A stretch of DNA of 58,722 nucleotides from Actinomycetota bacterium (GCA_005884575.1 VAWW01000058.1:91476-150197); one strand, 5' to 3'. Shown: positions 26,795 to 36,112, counted from the stretch's first letter. Notes: a model not told the origin generated them from the letters alone. Numbers and translations: made by a program.

Positions 26795-27880
26795 TTGAGC
26801 GCAGGGGTTGCAAGCACGCGTAGTGCGCAAGGGGTCGCGGACATCCTCGAGACCGACGAAGCGAAGGGGCTGCTGGAGAACGCCCAGCAGGCTGGATCCG
26901 TCACGGCCGACGAGATCGCGCTCGCGCTGGACGAGCTCGATCTCGACGCGAACCAGATCGACGACCTGTATCACGCGCTCGAAGAGATGCACATCGAGAT
27001 CGTCGGCGCCGACGTCGAGGAGGAGCCCGAGGAGGTGGCCGCGCCCGTGCGCGAGGTGTCGACCGACGCGCTGCAGCTCTTCCTCAAGGACATCGGCAAG
27101 GTTGACCTGCTGACCGCTGCGCAAGAGGTCGAGCTCGCGAAGCGGATCGAGCGCGGCGACCATCGCGCGAAGCAGGAGATGGTCGAGGCGAACCTCCGGC
27201 TCGTGGTCTCGATCGCGAAGAAGTACCGTAACCAGGGCCTGCCGTTCCTCGATCTGATCCAGGAGGGCACGATCGGCCTCGTGCGCGCCGCCGAGAAGTT
27301 CGACTACCGCAAGGGCTTCAAGTTCTCCACGTACGCGACGTGGTGGATCCGTCAGGCGGTGGCGCGGGCGCTCGCAGACAAGGCGCGGACGATCCGCATG
27401 CCCGTCCACGTCGTCGAGAAGCTGAACAAGATCGTCCGCTCGGAGCGGAAGCTGCGCGCCGAGTTCGGCCGCGAGCCGTCGTCGGGCGAGATCGCGCGCG
27501 ACCTCGACCTGTCGCTGGACGAGGTGGAGCAGATCCGCCGCAGCGCGCAGACCCCGGTCTCGCTCGAGAAGCCGGTCGGCGACGAGGAGGAGTCGGAGTT
27601 CGGCCACTTCCTCACGGACGAGAACGTCCCGCTGCCGGACGAGGCGGCCGAGGTGACGATGCGCAAGGAGACGCTGCGCAAGATCCTCGGGACGCTCTCG
27701 CATCGTGAGCGCCGCGTGCTCGAGCTGCGCTACGGCCTCGACGGCCAGCATCCGCGGACGCTGGACGAGGTGGGCCGCACATTCAACGTCACGCGCGAGC
27801 GGATCCGGCAGATCGAGAACCAGAGCCTGAAGAAGCTGCGGGCGCTCGCGGACTCGCACTCGCTCCGCGACGTCGCCTAG
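26795..27880 (+). CDS. RNA polymerase primary-type sigma factor (RpoD/SigA)
   Basis: A 361-residue sigma-70 factor. It has a short region 1.1-like N terminus, region 1.2 ([34 protein letters not shown]), and region 2 with [38 protein letters not shown] and [20 protein letters not shown] (core and -10 binding). Region 3 follows, then region 4 ([45 protein letters not shown], -35 binding). The short N terminus is usual in this actinobacterial group. The TTG start follows AGGGGAG. Confidence 0.96.
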   Translation: MSAGVASTRSAQGVADILETDEAKGLLENAQQAGSVTADEIALALDELDLDANQIDDLYHALEEMHIEIVGADVEEEPEEVAAPVREVSTDALQLFLKDIGKVDLLTAAQEVELAKRIERGDHRAKQEMVEANLRLVVSIAKKYRNQGLPFLDLIQEGTIGLVRAAEKFDYRKGFKFSTYATWWIRQAVARALADKARTIRMPVHVVEKLNKIVRSERKLRAEFGREPSSGEIARDLDLSLDEVEQIRRSAQTPVSLEKPVGDEEESEFGHFLTDENVPLPDEAAEVTMRKETLRKILGTLSHRERRVLELRYGLDGQHPRTLDEVGRTFNVTRERIRQIENQSLKKLRALADSHSLRDVA

Positions 27881-27912
27881 GCGCCGACGGTCGGAGGCGG
27901 TACCCTCGCGGC

Positions 27913-28341
27913 ATGTCCGCGCCTGACACGCTCGTCTCGGATGCCGAGCGCGAGCGTGCTGCGGATCGGCTCCGCGCCGCGGCGGCCGAGGGGCGGTTGA
28001 CGACCGAGGAGTTCTCGGAGCGGATCGACCGGACGTACGCGTCGCGGACGCACGCCGAGCTCGAGGCCGTGCTGGCCGGGCTGCCGAAGGCGCCCGCGCC
28101 GGCGAAGCCGTGGCGGTCGACGCGCGAGCGGCTCTGGCACCTGGCGTTGTGGTTCCTGCCGCCGAACCTCGTCTGCATCGGCGTCTGGGCCGCGACCGGC
28201 GCGAACGGCGACTTCTGGCCGAAGTGGGTGCTGCTCGCGACGGGCATCCGTCTCCTGTACGGCGCGCGCCGGCTCGTGTTCGACGAGCCGCCCGGCCCGC
28301 CGCGGCTTCCGCCGCCGCCCGGCCTCGGCCCGCGCCGCTAG
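27913..28341 (+). CDS. DUF1707 protein with two membrane segments
   Basis: A 142-residue protein. The DUF1707 domain (about residues 8-60) has SDAERERAADRLRAAAAEGRLTTEEFSERIDRTYASRT. Two hydrophobic segments follow (ALWFLPPNLVCIGVWAAT and WVLLATGIRLLYGA) and a Pro-rich tail. The function of the family is unknown. A TACCCT box (27901-27906) lies six bases before the ATG, so the mRNA is probably leaderless. Confidence 0.88.
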   Translation: MSAPDTLVSDAERERAADRLRAAAAEGRLTTEEFSERIDRTYASRTHAELEAVLAGLPKAPAPAKPWRSTRERLWHLALWFLPPNLVCIGVWAATGANGDFWPKWVLLATGIRLLYGARRLVFDEPPGPPRLPPPPGLGPRR

Positions 28342-28391
28342 AAGTCACACTTCCGGCACAGTTCCGTGTCCCATCCGTGCGCTTTTTCGCG

Positions 28392-29318
28392 TTACGCTCG
28401 AAGTGGGTAAGGCGGGAGGGTCGGGACCCGGTCTACACGCGTGTACGAGTTAAGCCACGCGTCGAGCGATGCACGGATCCCGGCCGCGTCGAGGCCGTGC
28501 GCGGCGCGGTGCTCCGCCGGCGAGCCGTAGCGGCGGAACTCCGCGTTCGGCACGCCGAGCGCGAGCAGCCGGTGCGGGCGGTCGACGAGCGCGGCGGCGA
28601 CCTCCGCCGACGACGTCCCGGCGAGGTACGGCTCGACGAGAGCAACATCCGTCCCGCGGAGCGCCGTACGCAGGCCGGCCCGGTCGAACGGCCGCACGGT
28701 CGCGAGGTAAGCGACCGTCGCGTCGAGCTCCCGGGTCGCGGCCACGGTCTCGTCGAGCGCCGGCCCGACCGCGACGACGAGCGGCGCCGCATCGGAGCCG
28801 CGGCGCACAACGACCAATCCGTCGCCGTCGACGGCGCTCGCATTCGTCTCTTCGGAGAGGCGGATGTAGACGCGGTCGTCGCCGCCGAGCGCGGCGCGGA
28901 GCATCCGCTCGACCTCGTCGGGATGGCCGGGGACGTGGATCGTCCAGCCGGGCAGCGCACCGAGCGCGGCGACGTCCTCCGGCGCCTGGTGCGTCCGGCC
29001 CGAACGCGCCGAGTCGTACGAGGCGCCGGTGCTGACGAGCACCGCACCGAGATCCTGATGGCCGAGGTCGAGCTTGATCTGCTCGTACGGCCGCTCGACG
29101 AGGAACGGCGTGTAGGAGTGCACGATAGGGCGGAGGCCCTCGAGCGCGAGCCCGGCAGCGACGCCGATCGTCAGCTGCTCGCGAATCCCGAGGTTGAAGA
29201 CACGCGGATGGTGCGGTAGCTCCGCGACGCCGATGTCGGCGAGGACGAGGGCGGTTCGAGAGTCGGACTCCACTGCGCGCCCGGCAACGGTATAGAACCG
29301 CTTCCGCATCGTGCTCAC
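28392..29318 (-). CDS. Transketolase C-terminal subunit
   Basis: A 308-residue second half of a split transketolase, with the pyrimidine-binding domain (about residues 3-165) and the C-terminal domain (about 180-305). Visible features are ALVLADIG, RVFNLGIREQLTIGVAAGLALEG, HQAPEDVAALGALPGW and a final VALVEPYLAGTSSAEVA. Glu of GIREQ corresponds to the TPP-activating Glu. The GTG start at 29318 overlaps the stop of the first subunit (GTGA). It may act in the pentose phosphate pathway or in deoxysugar or ketose synthesis. Confidence 0.9.
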   Translation of the reverse strand: MSTMRKRFYTVAGRAVESDSRTALVLADIGVAELPHHPRVFNLGIREQLTIGVAAGLALEGLRPIVHSYTPFLVERPYEQIKLDLGHQDLGAVLVSTGASYDSARSGRTHQAPEDVAALGALPGWTIHVPGHPDEVERMLRAALGGDDRVYIRLSEETNASAVDGDGLVVVRRGSDAAPLVVAVGPALDETVAATRELDATVAYLATVRPFDRAGLRTALRGTDVALVEPYLAGTSSAEVAAALVDRPHRLLALGVPNAEFRRYGSPAEHRAAHGLDAAGIRASLDAWLNSYTRVDRVPTLPPYPLRA

Positions 29319-29953
29319 CGCTGCACCTCCGCGACCACGACGTGCGGACGGTCGCCGGTCGCGGCCGCGAACGCGTGCTCGAGCGCGTCGTGGTCGGCGC
29401 CGTCGATGCGGACGGCCGTCCAGCCCTCGAGCTCGAAGCGCCGCTCGACCCCGCCGGGCCAATGGTAGGTCGACGTGAAGTTGTCGACGACGACCGCGAT
29501 CAGCCGGCCGAGGCCGACCCTGCCCGCGTACTGCACGGCTTCCCAGTTGCTCCCCTCGTCGAGCTCGCCGTCGCCGACGAGACAGAACACGCGCCGCCCC
29601 GCGAGCGCGATGCCGACCGCGATCGGAAGGCCGTGGCCGAGCGAGCCGCTCGAGATCTCGACGCCCGGGACGAGCATGCGGTCCGGGTGGTTGCCGAGGG
29701 GCGAGTCGAATGCGCCGAAGGTCGGAAGCGTCTCGACCGGGATGAGGCCCTTCGCGGCGAGCACGGCGTAGTACGCCGTCGGGCCGTGTCCCTTCGAGAG
29801 CAGGAAGCGGTCGTCCGGCTCGAGCACGCGGTCGTACAGAACCCAGAGAACGTCGAGGGTCGACAGCGCGCTCCAGTCGTGCTTCTCGTCGCCGGTCTGG
29901 AGCGTCAGCAGCTGCGGGAGATCGCAGTATCCGAGCGCCTCCGAGATCGCCAT
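29315..29953 (-). CDS. Transketolase N-terminal (TPP-binding) subunit
   Basis: A 212-residue TPP-binding half. Motifs: LLSKGHGPTAYYAVLAAKG, SSGSLGHGLPIAVGIALAG and GDGELDEGSNWEAV, followed by VVVDN (the GDG...N TPP motif). It is shorter than the usual 260-280 residue N-terminal subunit because the N-terminal helical part is reduced. It is read from a start 16 bases beyond a palindrome that is probably the SoxR operator, so a redox link is possible. Confidence 0.9.
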   Translation of the reverse strand: MAISEALGYCDLPQLLTLQTGDEKHDWSALSTLDVLWVLYDRVLEPDDRFLLSKGHGPTAYYAVLAAKGLIPVETLPTFGAFDSPLGNHPDRMLVPGVEISSGSLGHGLPIAVGIALAGRRVFCLVGDGELDEGSNWEAVQYAGRVGLGRLIAVVVDNFTSTYHWPGGVERRFELEGWTAVRIDGADHDALEHAFAAATGDRPHVVVAEVQR

Positions 29954-29969
29954 GCCGGAACCGTAGAAG

Positions 29970-29985
29970 TTGAACTATTGTTCAA
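29970..29985. promoter_or_regulatory. Probable SoxR operator between soxR and the transketolase genes
   Basis: TTGAAC-TATT-GTTCAA is a perfect six-base inverted repeat with a four-base spacer in the 49-base gap between the divergent starts. MerR-family regulators bind dyads between -35 and -10. It lies 16 bases before the transketolase ATG and 17 bases before the soxR ATG. Confidence 0.6.
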
Positions 29986-30002
29986 GTCAAGTGACCGGCG
30001 GG

Positions 30003-30443
30003 ATGACGATCGGTGAGCTCTCCGCGCGGAGCGGGGTTTCCGCGTCCGCGCTTCGCTTCTACGAGCGGCAGGGCCTGATCGCGGCGCAACGAACGTCGGG
30101 CAACCAGCGCCGCTACCCGGGCGTCACGCTCCGGCGCGTCGCGCTCGTGCAGGCCGGCAAGGCGGCCGGCATCCCGCTGGAGCGGATCCGCGCCGCGCTC
30201 GAGACGCTGCCCGCGGACAAGCCGCCGACGAAGCGGGACTGGGAGCGCCTCTCGAGCAGCTGGCGCGCCGAGCTCGACCGGCGGATCGCGACGCTCGAGG
30301 CGATCCGCGGGCGGCTGACGACGTGCATCGGCTGCGGCTGCCTCTCGCTGAAGACGTGCGCGCTCCTGAACCCCGGCGACGAGGCGGCGGCCCTCGGGCC
30401 CGGCGCGCACTACCTCATGCACGAACGCCGTCCGCGCAACTAG
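30003..30443 (+). CDS. soxR: SoxR-type MerR-family redox sensor
   Basis: A 146-residue regulator (from ATG 30003). A MerR helix-turn-helix (MTIGELSARSGVSASALRFYERQGLIAAQRT), a dimerisation helix and the C-terminal cluster motif CIGCGCLSLKTC, characteristic of SoxR, which carries a [2Fe-2S] cluster sensing redox-active compounds. A GTG at 29991 is an alternative start. It is divergent from the split transketolase, with a palindromic site between, suggesting it controls itself and those genes. Confidence 0.92.
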   Translation: MTIGELSARSGVSASALRFYERQGLIAAQRTSGNQRRYPGVTLRRVALVQAGKAAGIPLERIRAALETLPADKPPTKRDWERLSSSWRAELDRRIATLEAIRGRLTTCIGCGCLSLKTCALLNPGDEAAALGPGAHYLMHERRPRN

Positions 30444-30454
30444 AGTCCGCCGCC

Positions 30455-31777
30455 GTGGACGAGACGTGGCAGGCGGAGCTCCGCGAGTTCCTCGCGATCC
30501 CGAGCGTCAGCGCCGATCCCGCCCACGCAGAGGAGGTGCATCGCGCAGGCGAATGGGTGTGCGACTTCATCCGCCGGGCCGGCGGAACCGCCGAGCTGAC
30601 GCCGTTCGGCGAACGCGAGCTCGCGCTCGGCGAGATCCCGGCTTCCGGCGGTGCCGACGGCAAGCCGACCGTCCTCTTCTACGGCCACTTCGACGTGCAG
30701 CCGCCCGCGCCGCTGGACGAGTGGCAGTCGGAGCCGTTCGAGCTGACGGTGCGCGACGAGTGGGCCTACGCGCGCGGCATCGCCGACGACAAGGGCCAGC
30801 TCTGGATGTTGCTGAAGGGCGCGGAGCAGCTCGCGGCCGCGAATGCGCTGCCGGTGAACATCCGTTTCGCGTGCGACGGCGAGGAGGAGATCGGCGGCCA
30901 CACGATCGTGGACTACCTCGCGCAGGACGAGCGCGGCGCCGACGTCGCCGTGATCTTCGACGGTCTGATGCTCCGTCGCGACGTTCCCGTGTTCGACCTC
31001 GCGACGCGCGGCCTGATCGCGTTCGACGTGAAGGTGCGCACCGGCGAGCGCGACCTGCACTCGGGGATGTACGGCGGCGTCGCGATGAATGCGATCCACG
31101 TCCTGATGCGTCTCTTCGCCACCGTCCTCGCCGGCCCCGACGGGCGCCTGTCCGAGCCGTTACGACAGGGAATCGCGGCGCCGACGGACGAGGAGCTCGC
31201 CCAATGGGCGACGCTCGCCCCCGGCGCCGAGGAGCTCGCGGGCCAGGGCGCGCAGCCGCTCGACGCGAAGGCCGCCGACGAGTTCTACCTCCGCACCTGG
31301 GCAGAGCCGTCCGCAGACGTGAACGGCATCCTCGGCGGCAAGCCCGGCCTCCGCAACACGACGCTCTCGGTCTTCGCATCCGGTGAATTCACGATCAGGC
31401 TCGCTCCGGGCCAGGACGTCGAGACGATCGGCCTGGCCGCCGAGAAGCTGCTCCGCGAGGCCGCGCCGGAGGGCGCGGAGGTCGAGATCCGCTGGGAGGG
31501 CGCCCCTCCCGGACTCGTACGGCCCGACGCCCCCGCGGTACAGGTCGCGCTGGACGCGTTCGAGCGAGCAGTCGGCGTCCGGCCGCTGCTCGTCCGCACC
31601 GGCGGCACGCTCCCGATCGTCCCCGCGCTCGCGGACAGAGGAATTCCGACGATCCTCACCGGCTTCGCCGTGCCGGAGTCCAACATCCACTCGCCGAACG
31701 AGCGGATGCTCGTCGAGTACTTCGGGAAGGGCGTCGCGACCGCTCGCGAGCTGCTGCTCGAGTTCGCGAAGCTCTAA
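30455..31777 (+). CDS. M20-family metallopeptidase (dipeptidase-like)
   Basis: A 440-residue zinc hydrolase. Metal and catalytic motifs: VLFYGHFDVQPP (His and Asp), DEWAYARGIADDKGQ, CDGEEEIGG (catalytic Glu pair), and a C-terminal PESNIHSPNERM (His ligand). The dimerisation lid is at about residues 190-310. Peptidases of this type cleave dipeptides or related amides. No signal peptide. A TAGAGT box (30441-30446) eight bases before the GTG supports a leaderless start. It overlaps the HxlR gene stop, tail to tail. Confidence 0.92.
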   Translation: MDETWQAELREFLAIPSVSADPAHAEEVHRAGEWVCDFIRRAGGTAELTPFGERELALGEIPASGGADGKPTVLFYGHFDVQPPAPLDEWQSEPFELTVRDEWAYARGIADDKGQLWMLLKGAEQLAAANALPVNIRFACDGEEEIGGHTIVDYLAQDERGADVAVIFDGLMLRRDVPVFDLATRGLIAFDVKVRTGERDLHSGMYGGVAMNAIHVLMRLFATVLAGPDGRLSEPLRQGIAAPTDEELAQWATLAPGAEELAGQGAQPLDAKAADEFYLRTWAEPSADVNGILGGKPGLRNTTLSVFASGEFTIRLAPGQDVETIGLAAEKLLREAAPEGAEVEIRWEGAPPGLVRPDAPAVQVALDAFERAVGVRPLLVRTGGTLPIVPALADRGIPTILTGFAVPESNIHSPNERMLVEYFGKGVATARELLLEFAKL

Positions 31778-32121
31778 TGCGCGTGCAGGTGCGGCAGCCA
31801 GTCGTGCCCGAAGCCGCGCATCGCGTCGATGATCGGGAGGAGCGCCTGGCCCTTCTCCGTCAGCTCGTACTCGACGCGGGGCGGCCGCTCGGGATAGCTG
31901 CGGCGAACCAGGATGCCCTCGTGCTCGAGTGCGCGCAGCCGCTCGGCGAGCGTCCGCGGGCTGATGCCGAGACACGAGTGCTCGAGCTCCGAGAACCGGC
32001 GCGGCCCCTCGGACATGTCGTGCACGAGCAGCGCCGTCCACTTCGAGCCGATGATCTCGGCGCAGGCCGCAACCGCGCACGTGGTCGGGTCGTGGACGGG
32101 ATTCATGGTCCGTGAGGCCAT
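31774..32121 (-). CDS. HxlR-family winged-helix regulator
   Basis: A 115-residue regulator: CAVAACAEIIGSKWTALLVHDM, SCLGISPRTLAERLRALEHEGILVRRSYPERPPRVEYELTEKGQALLPII. Two Cys (CAVAAC) near the N terminus could make it redox-responsive, as in some HxlR proteins. The ATG at 32121 is preceded at six bases by a TACAAT box, so the mRNA is leaderless. It lies just after the formamidase gene on the same strand and may control it. Confidence 0.88.
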   Translation of the reverse strand: MASRTMNPVHDPTTCAVAACAEIIGSKWTALLVHDMSEGPRRFSELEHSCLGISPRTLAERLRALEHEGILVRRSYPERPPRVEYELTEKGQALLPIIDAMRGFGHDWLPHLHAH

Positions 32122-32127
32122 GACCCA

Positions 32128-32143
32128 ATTGTACTGACCGGTC
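32128..32143 (-). promoter_or_regulatory. Promoter and palindrome for the HxlR gene
   Basis: TACAAT (32133-32128 on the minus strand) is a near-consensus -10 box six bases before the ATG. Just upstream lies the perfect eight-base palindrome GACCGGTC (32136-32143), overlapping the spacer, where a repressor could bind. This looks like autoregulation. Confidence 0.5.
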
Positions 32144-33067
32144 TTAACGAGAGAACGGCGCCGGGCAGGCCTCGATGTTCGGAATGGAAAAGCGAGCGAT
32201 CGTCCCGAACCCCGGCGCGGGCTTGCAAGCCTGGGCAATTCCTGCGTCGCAGGCCACCGAGAGGAAGATGAAGGCGTCCTCCATCGAGAATCCGTGCTCG
32301 TCGACGAGCAGGCGCGCCGCCTCCTCCGCGCAGAGCTTCAGTGCCTCGTCGAACTCGAGCGCCGTCGCGTGCGCCACCCAGCGTTCGGCGAGCTCCGTCA
32401 CGGGCCACGTCGCCTGCTTCCCCTTCAGCACGTCGAAGCGGACGTCGACCTCCCCGGCGATCTCGACTCCGGTGAAGCAGATCTCGCCGTCGCCCATCGA
32501 CGCGTGCATGTCGCCGACGGCGAACATCCCGCCGGGTTGCCGCACGGGGAAGTAGATCCGCGCGCCCTTGCCGTGCAGATGGTTGTCGAGGTTGCCTCCG
32601 TGGCGTCCGGCGAGCCCGTTCGAGAGCGTCTCGCCGTCGGTCGCGACGCCGACGACGCCTACCATCGGCCTCGCCGGGAAGCGGATCTTCTCCGTCTGCC
32701 GGATCCAGCCGTCGCGAACCTCGAACACGCGTGTCAGCGGCGCCTGCACGCGCTCGATCAGCTGCCCGAAGCCGGGGATCAGCGTCGCCACGCCCCACTC
32801 GATCGGGCGCACGTCGACGATCTCCGCGACGAGCGAGTCGCCCGGCTCAGCTCCGCGCACGGCGACCGGCCCGGTCGCGCTGTTGATCCGGCCGAGGTCG
32901 ATCTCCGTCACGAGGTCGTTCTCGCTCCGGATCTGGCCGGTGAAGCAGTCGTTCGTCTCGAACGTGACGACGTCGCCCGGCTCGACCTCGAGCACCGGGA
33001 CGAGGTCGGGGCCGAAGGCCCAGACGACCTCGTCCCGGGAGATGCGATGCGCCGTCGCGGTCGCCAC
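32144..33067 (-). CDS. Acetamidase/formamidase-family amidohydrolase
   Basis: A 307-residue hydrolase of the FmdA_AmdA family, which splits formamide or acetamide to ammonia and the acid. Family features: FETNDCFTGQI, GPVAVRGAEPGDSLVAEI, RPMVGVVGVA, GGNLDNHLHGKGARIYFPVRQPGGMFAVGDMHASMGDGEI and SVACDAGIAQA. The GTG start is immediately after the stop of the upstream permease gene, so both are co-transcribed. With the permease it suggests uptake and use of an amide or amino-acid derivative. Confidence 0.92.
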   Translation of the reverse strand: MATATAHRISRDEVVWAFGPDLVPVLEVEPGDVVTFETNDCFTGQIRSENDLVTEIDLGRINSATGPVAVRGAEPGDSLVAEIVDVRPIEWGVATLIPGFGQLIERVQAPLTRVFEVRDGWIRQTEKIRFPARPMVGVVGVATDGETLSNGLAGRHGGNLDNHLHGKGARIYFPVRQPGGMFAVGDMHASMGDGEICFTGVEIAGEVDVRFDVLKGKQATWPVTELAERWVAHATALEFDEALKLCAEEAARLLVDEHGFSMEDAFIFLSVACDAGIAQACKPAPGFGTIARFSIPNIEACPAPFSR

Positions 33068-34542
33068 CTACGCCTCGTCCTCCGGATGGCCGTAGACGTG
33101 ACCGGCCGGACCGGGCGTCTCGTCCGGGACGTAGATCAACTGCGCGTTCCGCAGCGCTTGCGGGCGCCACCGCCACATGAGCCAGGTCACGATGATTCCG
33201 AGACCTACCCATCCGGCGGCCCACCACACGGCGTAGTTCAGCGGCGCGGCCGGTATCGGCCGGTACTGGTAGTAGAGCGGGAACGCGAAGAGCACGATTC
33301 CCGCGAGCGGGAACAGGCCGTGCAGCAGTGGGTTGAAGCGGTCGGCACGCCAGTAGTAGACGCCGCATCCGAGCATCACGAGCATATAGACGAGGATCAC
33401 GACGACCGTCGCCGCGGTCGCGAGCATGTAGAAGCCGTTCAGCGGCCCCCACTTCCAGCCGAGGATAAACGAGAGGCCGACCGCGATGATCGTGTTGACG
33501 ATGATCGCGACGTACGGCGTCTTGAAGCGCGGATGCGTATGGGCGAGCGGTGCGGGCGCGGCGCCGTTGCGCGCCATGGCGTAGAAGACGCGCGTCGCCG
33601 CGTTGAAGCCCGCGTTCGAGTTCGCGACGATCGAGTTGACGATCGCGACGAAGACGAGCACCCAGCCGCCTGCCCAGAACAGCTTCGCGAGAGAACGCCA
33701 CGGGTCGGGGTTCGTTGTCGCCTGGTGCACGAAGTTGTTGAAGCCGGCGCCGTAGACCCAAGCGTACGAGGCGAGCAGGTAGAAGAGCCCGATCCCGAGA
33801 CACGAGTAGACGACGGCGCGCGGGATCGCCCGTCCCGGGTTCTTCGCCTCCTCGCCGAGTGGCGCGGACGCCTCGAAGCCGATGAAGGCGAGAATCGCGA
33901 ACACCATCCCCTTGAAGACGCCGGTCCAGCCGGTCGGGGAATGGTCGGGGTTGAACGCGCCGAGCCCGAGCTGGCCCCCGTTCGAGATCAGCATCCAGAT
34001 CGCGAGCGCTGCGAACACTGTGATCTCGAACACGCCGAGGATGACACCGGCATTCGCCGAGATCCGGATATCGCGGTAGGTCAGCAGGAACACGATCGCG
34101 GCGAGCGCGAGCACCCAGATCCACCACTGGCCGGTGTAGTGCCAGCCGACCTCGCTCTGCATCACGTCGCGGATCGCCCAGCCGCCCTCGAGGAAGAGGA
34201 ACGGCGCGACGAGCGGCTCGAAGAGAAGAAGAGCCAAGCGACGAAGAACCCGGCGGCCGGACCGAGCGTCCGCGCGCCGTACGTGTACAGCCCGCCGGCC
34301 GACGGCATCTCGCGGGCAAGCTGCCCGATCGAGCTGGCGGCGAGCAGGCACGCGGCCAGGGCGAGCAGCACGGCGAGCGGCAGCACGGGCCCCGCGTTGA
34401 ACACCGAGAGCAGCAGCGAGTAGGCCACTGCCGCAGCGGGCGCCATGTGGGTGACCGACTGGAAGAGGACCTGCGGGAGCCCGATCGAGTGCTCGCGCAG
34501 ACGGTCGAAGCGGTTGTCCGGGGTTGCGGCGCCCGCCGCCAT
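33068..34542 (-). pseudogene. APC-family amino-acid permease, frameshifted
   Basis: Membrane transporter of the amino acid-polyamine-organocation superfamily. The N-terminal part is GLPQVLFQSVTHMAPAAAVAYS and GGLYTYGARTLGPAAGFFVAW. The rest, with about ten further membrane segments (FLLTYRDIRISANAGVILG, FKGMVFAILAFIGFEASAPLGEEAKNPGRAIPRA), lies in another frame. The shift falls near 34225-34235 in a CTTCTTCTCTTC tract: one added base restores WLFLLFEPLV. The ATG at 34542 has AGGAGG at good spacing. A single-base error in sequencing is a simple explanation. Confidence 0.85.
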
Positions 34543-34612
34543 CTCGCCTCCTTGCGTCGTGGGCAGGATGCGGGATTTGATCAAACGGCCCGGACGCCGT
34601 GCGCCGGAGCCG

Positions 34613-36098
34613 CTAACCCCAGGGCGGGGCGCCGTATACCCACCGCCCGCCGACCATGGTCGCGACGACCTCGACCTCCCGGAGCGCGGCCGGCTCGACG
34701 GCGAAGGGATCGCGGTCGAGCACGACGAGGTCGGCGAGGAAGCCGGGCAGCAGACGGCCGCGGCGGCGCTCGTCGCCGGAAAGCCACGCGGGCGTGACGC
34801 ACGTCGCCGCGACCGCCTGCTCGAGCGTCAGCGCCTGCTCCGGACGCCACGCCGGCCGGTCGTCGATCGTGCGGAGGATGCCTGCGCAGATCCCGGCCCA
34901 CGGGTCGAGCTCCTCGATCGGCGCGTCCGATCCGTTCGCGACGATGGCGTCAGAGTCGATCAACGAACGAAACGCGTACGCCCCGCGCGTGTTGCCGGCC
35001 CAGAAGCGGTCAGCGAGATCGCGGTCCGAGGGCGCGTGGCTGAACTGCGCCGACACCGCGACACCGAGCTCCGCGAAGCGCGGGAGGTCCTCGGGCGCGA
35101 GGCACTGCGCGTGCTCGATCCGCGGTCGCAGTCCGCGCCACACGTCTCGCGTCCGCTCGAAGGCGTCGAGCGCGTTGCGGTTCGCGAGATCACCGATCGC
35201 GTGCACGGCGACCGGCATCCCGGCGGCGGCGCCCCGACGGATGATCTGCTCGAGCTCCGCGCTCGTCGTGATCTCGACGCCTGAGCCGTCCAGCATCAGC
35301 GCGGTCTGCGAGCCGAGCGCGCCGTCCATGAACGCCTTCAGGTAACCGACCCGCAGGTGGTCGTCGCCGAAGCCGCTACGGATGTGAAGCGCAGCGAGAT
35401 CGTCGACCTGCTCGTGCGGCACCGACTGCCACACGCGCAACGTCAGCTGCGTCTCGGCGCGCAGCCGTTGCCAGTAGCCGAGCGCGCCGCGCCAGCCGTC
35501 CTTGTCGTGGACGCACGTGACGCCGCGCGCCGCCGCGAGCTTCAGGCCGCGGCGCATCGCGTCGACCGACTCGTCGTCGCCGGGAGCAGCATGATTGTCG
35601 CGGAAGCGCCACGCGCACTCCTCTCGCAGCACGCCGGTCGGCTCGCCCTGCGCATCCCGCTCGACGACGCCGCCGGGCACCTGGAGATCGCCGTTCGCGC
35701 GCGCGAGCGCCGCCGAGTTGAGCCAGAGCGAGTGGTAGTCCTTCGAGACGAGTGCTGCGGGCGTCGCCCCCGTGACACGGTCGAGCGCTTCCTTCGTCGG
35801 CGGCTCCGGCCAGCCGGCGTCGCGCCAGCCGAAGCCGCGCACCCAGCGTCCCTCCGGGCCGGGCTCCGCCGCCGCGACGAGCGCGAGCGCGTCGTCGAGC
35901 GAGCGTGCCGACTCGAGGCGGATCTCGCTCTGATCCCGGCAGGACGCACCGGCCGCCGAGGTCGACGACCTCGGGGCTCGCGAGCGCCGTCTCGTGGACG
36001 CCGACACCTCCCGCGATCGTGTCGCCCGCGATCGCGAGCGCCCTCGCTGTCGGGAGCTGCGGGTCGAGCGTCCGGATGACGCCGTTCTCGAGGATCAC
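34613..36098 (-). pseudogene. Amidohydrolase family 3 protein, frameshifted with HxH region missing
   Basis: Metal-dependent amidohydrolase (YtcJ-like). The N-terminal beta sandwich (ILENGVIRTLDPQLPTARALAIAGDTI, VVDLGGRCVLPG) is in one frame. The barrel (EIRLESARSLDDALALVAAAEPGPEG, KAFMDGALGSQTALM, VAVHAIGDLANRNALDAFERTR, RIEHAQCL, VANGSDAPIEELDPWAGI) is in another. The break is at about 35935. Compared with the family, about 16 codons are missing, including the HxH metal motif that follows LPG. If real, the enzyme is dead. GTG start at 36098, with TAGATT eight bases upstream. Confidence 0.82.
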
Positions 36099-36103
36099 GG
36101 TGC

Positions 36104-36112
36104 CAGAATCTA
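36104..36112. promoter_or_regulatory. Overlapping back-to-back -10 boxes
   Basis: The nine bases CAGAATCTA lie between two divergent GTG starts 17 bases apart. On the minus strand TAGATT (36112-36107) ends eight bases before GTG 36098. On the plus strand CAGAAT (36104-36109) ends six bases before GTG 36116. One patch may serve as the -10 box for both leaderless genes. Confidence 0.45.

Noticed and set aside
32136-32143. GACCGGTC near the HxlR gene as a third copy of the repeat tail
   Set aside because: Only eight bases match the tail of the 52-56 kb element, and no hairpins accompany it, so chance is more likely.
32294-34423. A 709-codon plus-strand open frame
   Set aside because: Antisense shadow of formamidase and permease, both on the minus strand with strong motifs.
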